A DNA stretch of 56,908 bases from G963555815 sp965249615 [NCBI: bacterium] (GTDB lineage: Bacteria; UBA8248; JACPRG01): contig CBDFMI010000002.1 in NCBI GenBank assembly GCA_965249615.1, forward strand, positions 1-56,908. Direction: 5' to 3'. Shown here in pieces: positions 1 to 7,687 of the stretch; position 1 is the first letter of the stretch; each line of letters opens with the position of its first letter. Under the pieces are notes generated by a model, which did no database searches, was not told the origin of the DNA, and worked only from the letters and a program-made list of their open reading frames with translations. The translations under genes were made by a program, and so were the position numbers.

Positions 1-205
1 TCTTAATGAGATTGAGGGAATGCGAGTCATCATGCCTCAGATTCCGAAGGATTTGTTTGACCAGATTCTGGTTCTAGACGGCGGTTCGACGGATGGTACC
101 CTTGAGTGGGCACGGGAAAACGGATACGAGACCTACGTTCAGTCACGTCCGGGACTACGATTTGGTTACTACGATGCCTGGCCGCACATCAGGGGTGACA
201 TTGTA

Positions 206-213
206 ATTTTTTT
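206..213. repeat. Target site duplication, left copy
   Basis: ATTTTTTT directly left of the insertion sequence, repeated directly right of it at 2831-2838. The following C is also shared (214 and 2839), so the exact 8-bp window has a one-base ambiguity. Confidence 0.85.
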
Positions 214-239
214 CGTATTGCGTAGTTATGGGCTTGACT
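214..239 (+). repeat. Left terminal inverted repeat of the IS1595-type element
   Basis: 26 bp starting CGTATTGCGTAGTTATGG; it matches the reverse complement of 2805-2830 at 25 of 26 positions (T/G at the third base). Its inner end is TTGACT, which also serves as the -35 hexamer of the transposase promoter. Confidence 0.9.
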
Positions 240-262
240 AACCTTCCCCCATATTCTATATT
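234..262 (+). promoter_or_regulatory. Sigma-70-like promoter of the transposase, -35 inside the left inverted repeat
   Basis: TTGACT at 234-239, a 17-bp spacer, then TATATT at 257-262: five of six matches in each hexamer and ideal spacing. It lies 31 bp upstream of the transposase ATG, which has a strong ribosome site (AAGGGGG). The layout gives the element its own promoter wherever it inserts. It is predicted from sequence only. Confidence 0.65.
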
Positions 263-293
263 ATAAGTAGCGAATCGCAAAGGGGGATGGGAA

Positions 294-1175
294 ATGAACT
301 TGATAAAGATATTCAGACGCTTCCCAGATCACAACTCATGCATCGAACATCTTGAAAAAGTGCGCTTTGGCGATGAGCCTTATTGCCCTAACTGCCGAGG
401 GACGCAGGTTGCCCGCAAGGCGGACGGGGAACGCGTAGGGCGATGGAATTGCCATGAGTGCAAGTCCTCGTTCAATGTCCTCTCAAAGACCATCTTTCAA
501 AAGACGAAAATTGATTTACAGGTATGGTTCCTCGCCATCGGGTTGCTCCTGAACGCCAAGAAAAGTGTGTCCTCGCATCAACTTGGGCGCGACCTGGGCA
601 TCAATCACAAGTCCGCATGGTATATCGCCATGAGAATAAGACGCGCCATGAGTGTTGAGGGCGACCTACTACAAGGCATCATCGAAGCCGATGAGTGCTA
701 CATCGGAGGTAAGCCCCGCAAGTTCAATAAGCTCAATAATGGCGACCCCAAAGGAAATAAACGTGGTCGCGGGACGGACAAAATGCCAGTCGTCGGCGCG
801 GTTGAACGCGGCGCGGCCGTGGTGGCTAAGGTCGCCGAAAATGTATCCGGCAAAGGTCTTCTCAACTTCATCAAAAATGCCGTTAATCCTGAAGGTTCCC
901 TGCTAATCACAGATGAATATCCAGCTTACAGACGCGCAAACGAAATCATGCCTCACGTGGTTATCAATCACTCAAGGCAGTATGTGGATGGCTATAAGCA
1001 CACGAACACGATTGAGGGCTTTTGGAGCCTTCTTAAACGCGCCTGGTTTGGTTCTCATCACCGCTATACCCTCAGACACGCGGATGCCTACATTCAAGAG
1101 GCTTGTTTCAAATACAACACCAGAAGCCAACCCGACTTGTTCTCAGCATTCATCAAGCGGGCGGCGTTGGCATGA
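294..1175 (+). CDS. IS1595-family (ISXO2-like) transposase
   Basis: A 293-residue DDE transposase that cuts and joins the element ends. The N-terminus has a zinc ribbon (CPNC near residue 31 and CHEC about 22 residues later), followed by a helical DNA-binding segment and the ISXO2-type catalytic domain: EADECYIGG (first Asp), LITDEYPAY (second Asp) and NTIEGFWSLLKR (third acid). Length is normal for the family and no residue is obviously lost, so it looks functional. The ATG at 294 has the ribosome site AAGGGGG and follows a promoter that starts in the left repeat. Its TGA overlaps the passenger ATG (ATGA at 1172-1175), which suggests translational coupling. Confidence 0.95.
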   Translation: MNLIKIFRRFPDHNSCIEHLEKVRFGDEPYCPNCRGTQVARKADGERVGRWNCHECKSSFNVLSKTIFQKTKIDLQVWFLAIGLLLNAKKSVSSHQLGRDLGINHKSAWYIAMRIRRAMSVEGDLLQGIIEADECYIGGKPRKFNKLNNGDPKGNKRGRGTDKMPVVGAVERGAAVVAKVAENVSGKGLLNFIKNAVNPEGSLLITDEYPAYRRANEIMPHVVINHSRQYVDGYKHTNTIEGFWSLLKRAWFGSHHRYTLRHADAYIQEACFKYNTRSQPDLFSAFIKRAALA

Positions 1176-2818
1176 ACCATCTATATTATGGAGACTGCCT
1201 CACCATTATGCAGGAATGGAAAACCGGCAAGGTCGATTTGATATATCTCGACCCGCCCTTTAATTCAAATCGAGAATACAATGCAATATACAAGGATGAA
1301 ACCGGGCGGCCATTGCCCGACCAAATAGAAGCGTTTTGCGACCTCTGGACGCTGGATGAGGAACGGGAACGCGCGATCCGCACCATGCCGGTTCTCATGC
1401 GAGACGCCGGAATCGATGATGAAGTAGCTCAATTCTGGAAGCTGTGGATGAACGCCCTTCGGAACACCCAGCCGCGCCTGTTGGCGTATCTGTCCTATAT
1501 GGTGGAGCGGTTGATCCAAATGAGGATCATCCTGAAGCCCACAGGGAGCATTTACCTTCATTGCGACCACACGGCCAGTCACTATATCAAGATCATGATG
1601 GATTCAATTTTCGGCCATCACAATTTCAGGAATGAGATTACATGGCAAAGGACCGAAAGTCACAACACCGCAGATAGATACGGCAATGTGTCGGACATTT
1701 TGCTGTACTACACGAAATCGCCCAAGTCAACATGGAACCAGCTTTACGGGGAATATGGGGAGTCTCAATTAATCCGCTTCCGCCATACGGACGCATCGGG
1801 TCGAAAATACAAGCTGGAAAACATGACCGCACCGCGTCCCAACTCCGATTCGGGAAAGTTCGAATGGCGCGGTACGAAGCCAGGACCGACGCGAGGCTGG
1901 GGCTATAGGTTGAAGCAACTCGAAGCATGGTGGGAAGAGGGTCGTATCCAAACCAAGAAAGACGGGACCCCACGAATGGATGGCCTGAAGGTCTATCTTG
2001 ACGAGACGGAAGGCAAACCGCTTCAGAATATCTGGACGGATATTTCCAGGATTCCCAATACATCTTCCGAGCGCATGGGCTACGCCACACAGAAGCCCTT
2101 GGCCCTTCTCAGACGGATTATCCTCGCGTCAAGCAACCCTGGCCACGTGGTCATGGACCCGTTCTGCGGGTGCGCCACAACGCTTGAGGCGGCTCACACG
2201 GAAGGACGGTGCTGGATAGGCATAGACATAGCCATTCATGCGATAAAGCGCGTGGCGCGGGTCCGACTGGGCGACAGATGCGGCTTGGTTGAAGGCCGGG
2301 ATTACATGGTCGATGGTGTTCCTCGGAATCGGGAAGGTGCGAAGGACCTATGGGAGCGGGACAAATACCACTTCCAGAAATGGGCGGTGGAAGAGGTGGA
2401 CGGATTCGTTACCACCAAACGGACGGCGGACGGCGGGATTGACGGGCGCCTGTACTTCGCCATTCCCAAAGAGAAGGACCTGCAAAGCATGGCGATTGAG
2501 GTCAAGGGGGGGAGGAACGTATCTATCCGTGATCTTCGTGCCCTTCATGGCGTCCTGGACAATGACGAGGCGCTCATGGCCGGGTTGATTATCATGGAGC
2601 CTCTAGGACCGACGAAGGACCGGAGCTTTCATTCTGACATGGCGAAGGCCGGAGACGTTGGGGTCGATGGGGTCAAATACAGCCGGATGCAGATGCTGAC
2701 AGTCGATGAGATTCTGGAAGGGGGACGGTTTCATACGCCTGGGGTTGTGGGTCGTGGTCTTTCCCAGCCGACGTTACCCGGAACTGCGAAGCGCCATATT
2801 AGGAAGTCAAGCCCATAA
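1172..2818 (+). CDS. Passenger DNA methyltransferase (N4/N6, beta-type order) with C-terminal PD-(D/E)xK nuclease-like domain
   Basis: 548 residues. Catalytic motif IV DPPF is at 27-30 and the SAM-binding motif DPFCGCATT starts at about 329; this order, with a probable target-recognition region between, is that of beta-class amino-methyltransferases. The C-terminal part (about 385-520) has GGIDG with D424 and, 19 residues on, E443-V-K445, which fits an Mrr-like PD-(D/E)xK endonuclease. It could be a single-chain restriction-modification enzyme or a methyltransferase with an altered nuclease. ATG at 1172 is preferred because it overlaps the transposase stop and starts the normal MNHLYYGDCL strand; upstream codons lie within the transposase. 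The stop codon sits inside the right inverted repeat. The methyltransferase call is firm, nuclease activity is inferred. Confidence 0.85.
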   Translation: MNHLYYGDCLTIMQEWKTGKVDLIYLDPPFNSNREYNAIYKDETGRPLPDQIEAFCDLWTLDEERERAIRTMPVLMRDAGIDDEVAQFWKLWMNALRNTQPRLLAYLSYMVERLIQMRIILKPTGSIYLHCDHTASHYIKIMMDSIFGHHNFRNEITWQRTESHNTADRYGNVSDILLYYTKSPKSTWNQLYGEYGESQLIRFRHTDASGRKYKLENMTAPRPNSDSGKFEWRGTKPGPTRGWGYRLKQLEAWWEEGRIQTKKDGTPRMDGLKVYLDETEGKPLQNIWTDISRIPNTSSERMGYATQKPLALLRRIILASSNPGHVVMDPFCGCATTLEAAHTEGRCWIGIDIAIHAIKRVARVRLGDRCGLVEGRDYMVDGVPRNREGAKDLWERDKYHFQKWAVEEVDGFVTTKRTADGGIDGRLYFAIPKEKDLQSMAIEVKGGRNVSIRDLRALHGVLDNDEALMAGLIIMEPLGPTKDRSFHSDMAKAGDVGVDGVKYSRMQMLTVDEILEGGRFHTPGVVGRGLSQPTLPGTAKRHIRKSSP

Positions 2819-2830
2819 CTACGCAATCCG
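2805..2830 (-). repeat. Right terminal inverted repeat of the IS1595-type element
   Basis: Reads AGTCAAGCCCATAACTACG outward on the + strand and mirrors 214-239. The TAA stop of the methyltransferase gene (2816-2818) lies inside this repeat, so the passenger gene runs into the element end. Confidence 0.9.
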
Positions 2831-2838
2831 ATTTTTTT
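2831..2838. repeat. Target site duplication, right copy
   Basis: ATTTTTTT, matching 206-213. It is followed by CTCTCCAGACGG, which continues the glycosyltransferase reading frame when the element is removed. Confidence 0.85.
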
Positions 2839-3344
2839 CTCTCCAGACGGTAATTCCTTGGTCGAGAAACTAAAACCACTTATCGCCGAAATGCAACAGG
2901 GTTACGACATGGTGATCGTATCCCGTTATCTTGGAACCGCTAAGAGTTTCGATGACGACCTAATCACAGCGTTCGGGAACTGGTTTTTCAGGACCTCGAT
3001 CAACTTCTGTTTCACGAGGGGTCTTGGCTGGCGCTACACCGATCCGATGGTCATCTATCGTGCGGTACGAAGGGATGTCCCGGAGCGTCTAGATCTTTTC
3101 GATTCGGAAGCTTACCAGCCGATGGAACGCTGGTTTAACACGAAGGTGAGCTGGGAGCCGCTGATGTCCATGCGGGCCGCCCGTGCGAAGATGTCTGTTG
3201 GAGAGATCCCGGGAGACGAACCTCCGCGGATCGGCGGGGAACGAAAGCTCCAGATCGTCCGCTGGGGGGCAACCTTTCTGGGACAGATCGTGAAAGAGTA
3301 TCTTCGCGGCGGCAGATAAACCTTGAATAAAAGGTCAAGAGCAA

Positions 3345-4356
3345 ATGACCAAAAGTGGGAAGCTCAATCTTAGTGAGACACATTTTTCAGAGTCCGAAAT
3401 GCCCCCACAGGAATCAGACGTAATTTCTCGGGTGTACGGGTCGCTTTACTTGATTCGGAGGACTGAGGAGGAGATCGCACGCATCTACCCTACTGACAAG
3501 ATCAAGAGTCCCGTCCATTTGTCGATCGGGCAAGAGTCTGTCTCGGTGGGCGTATGCGATGCGCTGAGGCCGGATGACGTGGTGTCGGGAACCTATCGTG
3601 GGCATGCTCTCTATCTGGCAAAGGGCGGAGATCTTAGACGGATGATCGCGGAGCTCTACGGCAAGCTCACTGGGTGCACCGTGGAAAAGGCGGGTCAATG
3701 CATTTGATTGATACGGGACACCACGTCATGGGTGCTTCTGCGGTCGTGAGCACCCACATCCCTCAGGCCGTTGGCTATGCCTTTGCGCTGAAGCAAAAGG
3801 GTGCGGACGGCTGGTCGCTTGTTTCTTTGGTGACGGGGCGGTGGACGAGGGTGTCTTCTACGAGAGCGTGAACTTCGCCGCGCTCCGGCAGCTTCCTGTT
3901 ATCTTCGTTTATGAAAACAACGCTTACTCCATCCATTCTCACTGGACCCAGAGACATGCAACGGAAGACCTCCGAGAACGTGTGCGCACTTTTGGAATTC
4001 CAGCGTACGTCATCGAGGACGGCAACGTGTTCTCCATACGAAATCAGACCTTGAATTGCGCAGAAGGTGTCCGCGGAGGTCAAAGCGGGCCAGTCTTCCT
4101 CGAATGCAAGACGTACCGCTGGCGAGAACACGTGGGCCCTGAAGAAGATTATAATGCCGGTTACCGCAGCCACGAGGAGGCCCGTCCCTGGATGGAAGGG
4201 GACCAGGTTAAGAGCGTTGCCGCCATGATGGATCCAGCCCCAAGAAAAAAGATTGAAGACGCCGTCGAGCGAGAGATCGAGGAGGCCTTCGCTTTCGCGG
4301 AAAGTAGTCCATTCCCCGGTGAGGAAGAGCTTGATGCGGACACCTTCGCCGACTGA
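3345..4356 (+). pseudogene. Thiamine-diphosphate-dependent E1 alpha-like subunit (two one-base frameshifts, probably sequencing errors)
   Basis: Three overlapping frames together give a normal-length (about 335 aa) E1 alpha chain of the pyruvate/2-oxoacid dehydrogenase type. Visible are SPVHLSIGQE, the GKGGSMHL loop, and the thiamine-diphosphate motif GDGAVDEG...YENN. Frame is lost near 3679-3680 (a CC where CCC is expected before GTGGAAAAGG) and near 3826-3828 (TTT where TTTT is expected); each costs one base. All conserved motifs survive across the breaks, so the gene is likely intact in the organism. The 3' end overlaps the E1 beta gene by 23 bp. With no E2 or E3 genes nearby and sugar genes on both sides, I infer a carbon-carbon ligating role (two-carbon branch on a sugar) rather than a dehydrogenase complex. 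Confidence 0.8.
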
Positions 4357-5452
4357 CCGGGTCGAACGAACCCAGACTTACGCCGACGCTATTCGCGAAG
4401 GTCTCGATGAAGAGATGGCACGCGACCCCTCAGTCTTCGTGATGGGTATCGGTGTGGATGACCACAAGGGCACCCAGGGAACGACCCAGGGTCTGGTGGA
4501 AAAGTATGGGTCCGACCGCGTGTTCGATACCCCGCTTTCAGAGGATGCGATGACAGGCGTTGCCATCGGTGCGGCACTTGCTGGACTGCGGCCTGTTCAC
4601 GTGCATATCCGCATGGACTTTCTTATGCTGTGCATGAATCAGCTGATCAACATCGCCGCCAAATCCCGTTATATGTATGGCGGCTCTGTTTCAGTCCCCC
4701 TGGTGGTTCGTGGCGCGATCGGAAAGAGTTGGGGACAGGGTCCACAACACTCCCAGGGTCTCCACGCCATGTTCATGCACGTCCCGGGACTGAAGGTCGT
4801 AGCCCCATCTGACGCACACGATGCGAAAGGGTGTCTGATCTCGGCAATTCGGGACAATAACCCGGTCATCTTCGTCGAGCACCGCCTCTTATACTTTACG
4901 GAGGGCCACGTCCCTCAGGGGCCTTACACTGTAGACCTTGGCAAAGCCAATGTATGTGCCACAGGCGGCGATATTACCCTGGTTGGGATCTCTAACATGA
5001 AGGTCGAGTGCTTGAGGGCGCGGGAGCTGCTTTCGGACGTAGGGATCGAGGCCGAGGTCATCGACCCCGTCACCCTGTCCCCGCTGGACATGGACACCAT
5101 TCTCGCCTCGATGAGGAAGACGGGCAGGCTTCTTGTCGTGGATTCCGCGTGGACGGCGTGTGGTGCCAGTGCGGAGATCCTGGCTTGCGTCGCCGAGGCT
5201 CAGCCAAGTGGACACGACTGGATCGTGCGCCGCATGGGATTTGCCGCCACGACGTGCCCCACGACCCCTAGCCTCGAGAGGGCCTTCTATCCCAACCTCG
5301 TGGGCATCGCCTCCACGGCCCACGCCATGGTTCGGCCTGGGGCCCCGCCTGGGAACCCGATCCAGAGCAGGTGGGCCTTTTCAGCCAAACTCAGTTCAGA
5401 GGGCCTTTCTAGGTTTGAAACTCCGCTATCCGCTCGCCGTAGACACGGTTGA
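4334..5452 (+). CDS. Thiamine-diphosphate-dependent E1 beta-like subunit (transketolase family)
   Basis: 372 residues with the pyrimidine-binding domain first (TYADAIREGLDEEMARDP, then DTPLSEDAMTGVAIGAALAG) and the transketolase C-terminal domain after about residue 200 (DITLVGIS, LLVVDSAWTACGASAE). It pairs with the E1 alpha gene just upstream; the heterodimer would carry thiamine diphosphate at the interface. The ATG at 4334 overlaps the alpha gene by 23 bp, as in many alpha/beta pairs. The last 13 codons overlap the next gene, and the C-terminal tail (after about residue 340) does not look conserved. Avilamycin clusters use a similar pair (AviB1/AviB2) for a branched sugar; that parallel is inference from context. 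Confidence 0.88.
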   Translation: MRTPSPTDRVERTQTYADAIREGLDEEMARDPSVFVMGIGVDDHKGTQGTTQGLVEKYGSDRVFDTPLSEDAMTGVAIGAALAGLRPVHVHIRMDFLMLCMNQLINIAAKSRYMYGGSVSVPLVVRGAIGKSWGQGPQHSQGLHAMFMHVPGLKVVAPSDAHDAKGCLISAIRDNNPVIFVEHRLLYFTEGHVPQGPYTVDLGKANVCATGGDITLVGISNMKVECLRARELLSDVGIEAEVIDPVTLSPLDMDTILASMRKTGRLLVVDSAWTACGASAEILACVAEAQPSGHDWIVRRMGFAATTCPTTPSLERAFYPNLVGIASTAHAMVRPGAPPGNPIQSRWAFSAKLSSEGLSRFETPLSARRRHG

Positions 5453-6587
5453 CGCGAACGACATTGAGGATTTGATCGAGTGGCTTCATACCCATCCCTG
5501 GCTGACTCAAGGCTCGCTGGTTCGCCAGTTCGAGGAGGAATGGGCGCGGTGGCTCGGCATCCGGTATGCCCTCTTTGTGAACTCCGGCTCTTCGGCCAAC
5601 TTGCTGATGTACTATGCAGCGCTCCTATCGGGACGACTCGAGAACCGACGGGTCGTCGTGCCGGCCATCGCATGGTCGACGACCGTGGCCCCAGCCATCC
5701 AGCTGGGCTTCGAGCCCATCATGTGCGAGGTCGACTGGAACACTTTTGGCCTTGATGGGAACCATCTTGAGGAGTTGCTAAGGCAACATCGTCCGGGAGC
5801 CGTTGTGGTCGTGCAAACCCTCGGGGTTCCGAGTGACATGACCACCCTCATGGAGCTCAAGAGGCAGCACGGTTTCCTCCTCATGGAGGATGCCTGTCCG
5901 GCAACCGGAGCAAAATATGAGGGACAATTCATCGGCACCTTCGGTGACATGAGTAGTTTTTCGCTTTTCTTTGGGCACCACGCATCTACGCTGGAGGGCG
6001 GGATAGTTTGTACGGAAGACGAAGAACTCCACGACATCCTCCTGCATCTCCGGAGTCACGGCTGGAGCAAGGATCTCGACCCAAAAAAGGAGCAGCGCGC
6101 AGCTGCAGCGAGAGGGGCGCTGAATTTCAATCAACGCTTCACATTCTACTATCCGGGTTTCAACGTTCGCTCAACGGACCTCAACGCGCGAATTGGCTTA
6201 TCGCAGATGAAGAAGCTTGAACGCGTGCTCGAGGCACGCACATATAATCATCTCCTTTACCAGAAATTGTTCCAAGCCTCCGAGGACTTTCACTGCCAGT
6301 CCAACTCGCAGGCAGAGATTTGCAGCATCTCTTTTGCCGCAGTCGCTCGCTCTCGAGATCATCGCGATCGGGTTGCCGAAGTGCTCTCCAAGGAAGGCAT
6401 TGAGACTCGCCCGATCGCAGGCGGCAATATGGGGAGGCCGCCCTTCTGGATTGACCGATTCGGACCGCAACCCTTTAAAGTGGCAGACCGGATTCATGAG
6501 GCCGGCTTCGTGCTTCCGAACAACCCGTCGCTGAAGGAAGACGACATCCGTTTCATCTGTGATGCGGTATTGAGCGTCAGACCCTAG
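5415..6587 (+). CDS. DegT/DnrJ/EryC1-fold enzyme with His at the cofactor-lysine position (ColD/RfbH-like sugar 3-dehydratase candidate)
   Basis: 390 residues, fold type I aminotransferase of the sugar-aminotransferase family: VNSGSSANLLMYYAAL (phosphate loop), EDACPATGA (the Asp that contacts the pyridine nitrogen) and SLFFGHHASTLEGG. In true aminotransferases the last motif has Lys at the second H; here it is His-His, the arrangement of GDP-4-keto-6-deoxymannose 3-dehydratase (ColD) and RfbH, which use PMP to remove the 3-hydroxyl. So a dehydratase is more likely than an aminotransferase. No ATG fits the N-terminus; TTG at 5415 gives the family start LKLRYPLAVD and follows AGG. It overlaps the E1 beta end by 38 bp. 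Confidence 0.82.
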   Translation: MKLRYPLAVDTVDANDIEDLIEWLHTHPWLTQGSLVRQFEEEWARWLGIRYALFVNSGSSANLLMYYAALLSGRLENRRVVVPAIAWSTTVAPAIQLGFEPIMCEVDWNTFGLDGNHLEELLRQHRPGAVVVVQTLGVPSDMTTLMELKRQHGFLLMEDACPATGAKYEGQFIGTFGDMSSFSLFFGHHASTLEGGIVCTEDEELHDILLHLRSHGWSKDLDPKKEQRAAAARGALNFNQRFTFYYPGFNVRSTDLNARIGLSQMKKLERVLEARTYNHLLYQKLFQASEDFHCQSNSQAEICSISFAAVARSRDHRDRVAEVLSKEGIETRPIAGGNMGRPPFWIDRFGPQPFKVADRIHEAGFVLPNNPSLKEDDIRFICDAVLSVRP

Positions 6588-6637
6588 CTTCAGCCGAACC
6601 GTCCTTACACCAGGTTTGCAGGCCAGGGATTCTAAAG

Positions 6638-7570
6638 ATGGACATTCTTGTCACTGGGGCGGCTGGCTACATCGGGAGCGTCCTTGTGCCCACCCTCCTT
6701 TCCCACGGGCACAAAGTCGTAGCTCTTGATAACTTCATGTACGGTCAAGCGTCCCTGCTGGATTGCTGCTATCACCCTGAGTTAACTATCGTCCGTGGGG
6801 ATGCCCGCGACCGCGAGCTGCTCGCTCAACTTCTCAAGAAGGTCGAGGTCATTTTTCCTCTCGCCGCCCTCGTCGGGGCGACAGCCTGCGACAGGGATCC
6901 GATTGCCGCCAGGACCACCAATTTCGGCGCCATAAAATCGACCCTCGAACTCAGGGGCAGGGACCAGTTCATTGTCTTCCCCACCACCAATAGCGGATAC
7001 GGAATTGGCGAAAAGGGCAAGGAGTGCACAGAGAATAGCCCTCTTCGGCCTGTTTCCCTTTACGGACGTCTGAAGGTTGAAATCGAGAAGGAGATTCTCG
7101 AGCGGGGCAATGCCGTCACTTTGCGTCTTGCGACCGCCTTCGGGGTCAGCCCCCGGATGCGGCTGGACCTTCTGGTTAACGACTTTGCGTACCGCGCGGT
7201 GAACGATGGATTCATCGCACTGTTTGAGGCCGATGCCGCGCGGAACTATGTTCATGTGAGAGACATTGCGGCCGCTTTCATCCACTGTCTCGCGAACCTC
7301 GAGAGCATGAAAAATGAGCCCTACAATGTGGGCAATAGCGAAGCAAACGTGACAAAACGCCAGCTCTGCGAACTGATTCAGAAGCTCGTCCCAAAGTTTT
7401 GCTTCGTCGAGGCGGAGATTGGCTCGGACCCCGATAAGCGGGACTACATTGTCAGCAACGAGAAGATCGAAAGCACCGGGTGGAGGGCAAAGATCAGCCT
7501 GGAGCGGGGGATCCAGGAGCTGATCAAGGGGTATTCCGTGCTCGGAGGGAATCGATACTCTAATGTCTAG
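6638..7570 (+). CDS. NAD-dependent sugar epimerase/dehydratase (extended SDR)
   Basis: 310 residues. The Rossmann motif TGAAGYIGS is at residues 6-14, and the catalytic region has TTNSGYG followed by YGRLK (YxxxK). ARNYVHVRDIAAAF and YNVGNSEAN are the usual substrate-domain strands. It would act on a nucleotide-linked hexose or heptose in the cytoplasm as an epimerase, 4,6-dehydratase or reductase; the sequence alone does not choose. It lies between the ColD-like enzyme and the GDP-fucose-synthase-like gene in the same direction, so it belongs to the same nucleotide-sugar pathway. Confidence 0.88.
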   Translation: MDILVTGAAGYIGSVLVPTLLSHGHKVVALDNFMYGQASLLDCCYHPELTIVRGDARDRELLAQLLKKVEVIFPLAALVGATACDRDPIAARTTNFGAIKSTLELRGRDQFIVFPTTNSGYGIGEKGKECTENSPLRPVSLYGRLKVEIEKEILERGNAVTLRLATAFGVSPRMRLDLLVNDFAYRAVNDGFIALFEADAARNYVHVRDIAAAFIHCLANLESMKNEPYNVGNSEANVTKRQLCELIQKLVPKFCFVEAEIGSDPDKRDYIVSNEKIESTGWRAKISLERGIQELIKGYSVLGGNRYSNV

Positions 7571-7687
7571 AGGGGCCCCCCGGACATCCTGTCAGACTTC
7601 AGGCGTCAGTGAAGGGGCAGCGACTTTCGGCCCACGGGATGACGCTTCTCCCCCGGGCGGGTTGTGTTCGAAAAAGGGTTGTGACCG

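Larger units (their letters stand above)
214..2830 (+). mobile_element. IS1595/ISXO2-family insertion sequence carrying a DNA methyltransferase-endonuclease passenger
   Basis: A complete 2,617-bp element with 26-bp terminal inverted repeats (214-239 and 2805-2830, one mismatch) and an 8-bp target duplication (ATTTTTTT at 206-213 and 2831-2838). It holds two overlapping genes: a zinc-ribbon DDE transposase of ISXO2 type and a methyltransferase fused to a nuclease-like domain. An 8-bp duplication is usual for IS1595-family elements, and passenger genes are known in that family. Excision in silico restores the host glycosyltransferase frame, so both ends are defined almost to the base. One base (C at 214/2839) is shared by both flanks, so the boundary could shift by one. 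Confidence 0.93.
2..3319 (+). pseudogene. Family 2 glycosyltransferase, interrupted by an insertion sequence (5' end outside window)
   Basis: Two pieces of one GT2 (GT-A fold) glycosyltransferase flank the insertion sequence at 214-2830. The left piece reads LNEIEG...LVLDGGSTDGT, the usual N-terminal nucleotide-sugar binding region; its frame is open to the window edge, so the start lies upstream. The right piece (about 2839-3319) carries YDMVIVSRY and a C-terminal region with GWRYTDP. Deleting 214-2830 plus one 8-bp duplication joins the frames without a shift and gives GDIVIFFSPDGNSLVEK, a good match to the GT2 metal-binding strand. The gene would transfer a sugar to a lipid or glycan acceptor in the cytoplasm. 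It is 26 bp ahead of the E1 alpha gene and probably led the operon. As it stands it is inactivated; the family is certain, the substrate unknown. Confidence 0.85.

Noticed and set aside
3345-5452. Pyruvate or acetoin dehydrogenase complex
   Set aside because: Only E1 alpha/beta are present; no E2 (lipoyl acyltransferase) or E3 gene follows, and all neighbours are nucleotide-sugar or glycosyltransferase genes.
5415-6587. Ordinary sugar aminotransferase
   Set aside because: The lysine that forms the PLP Schiff base is replaced by His in GHHASTLEGG, as in ColD/RfbH dehydratases.
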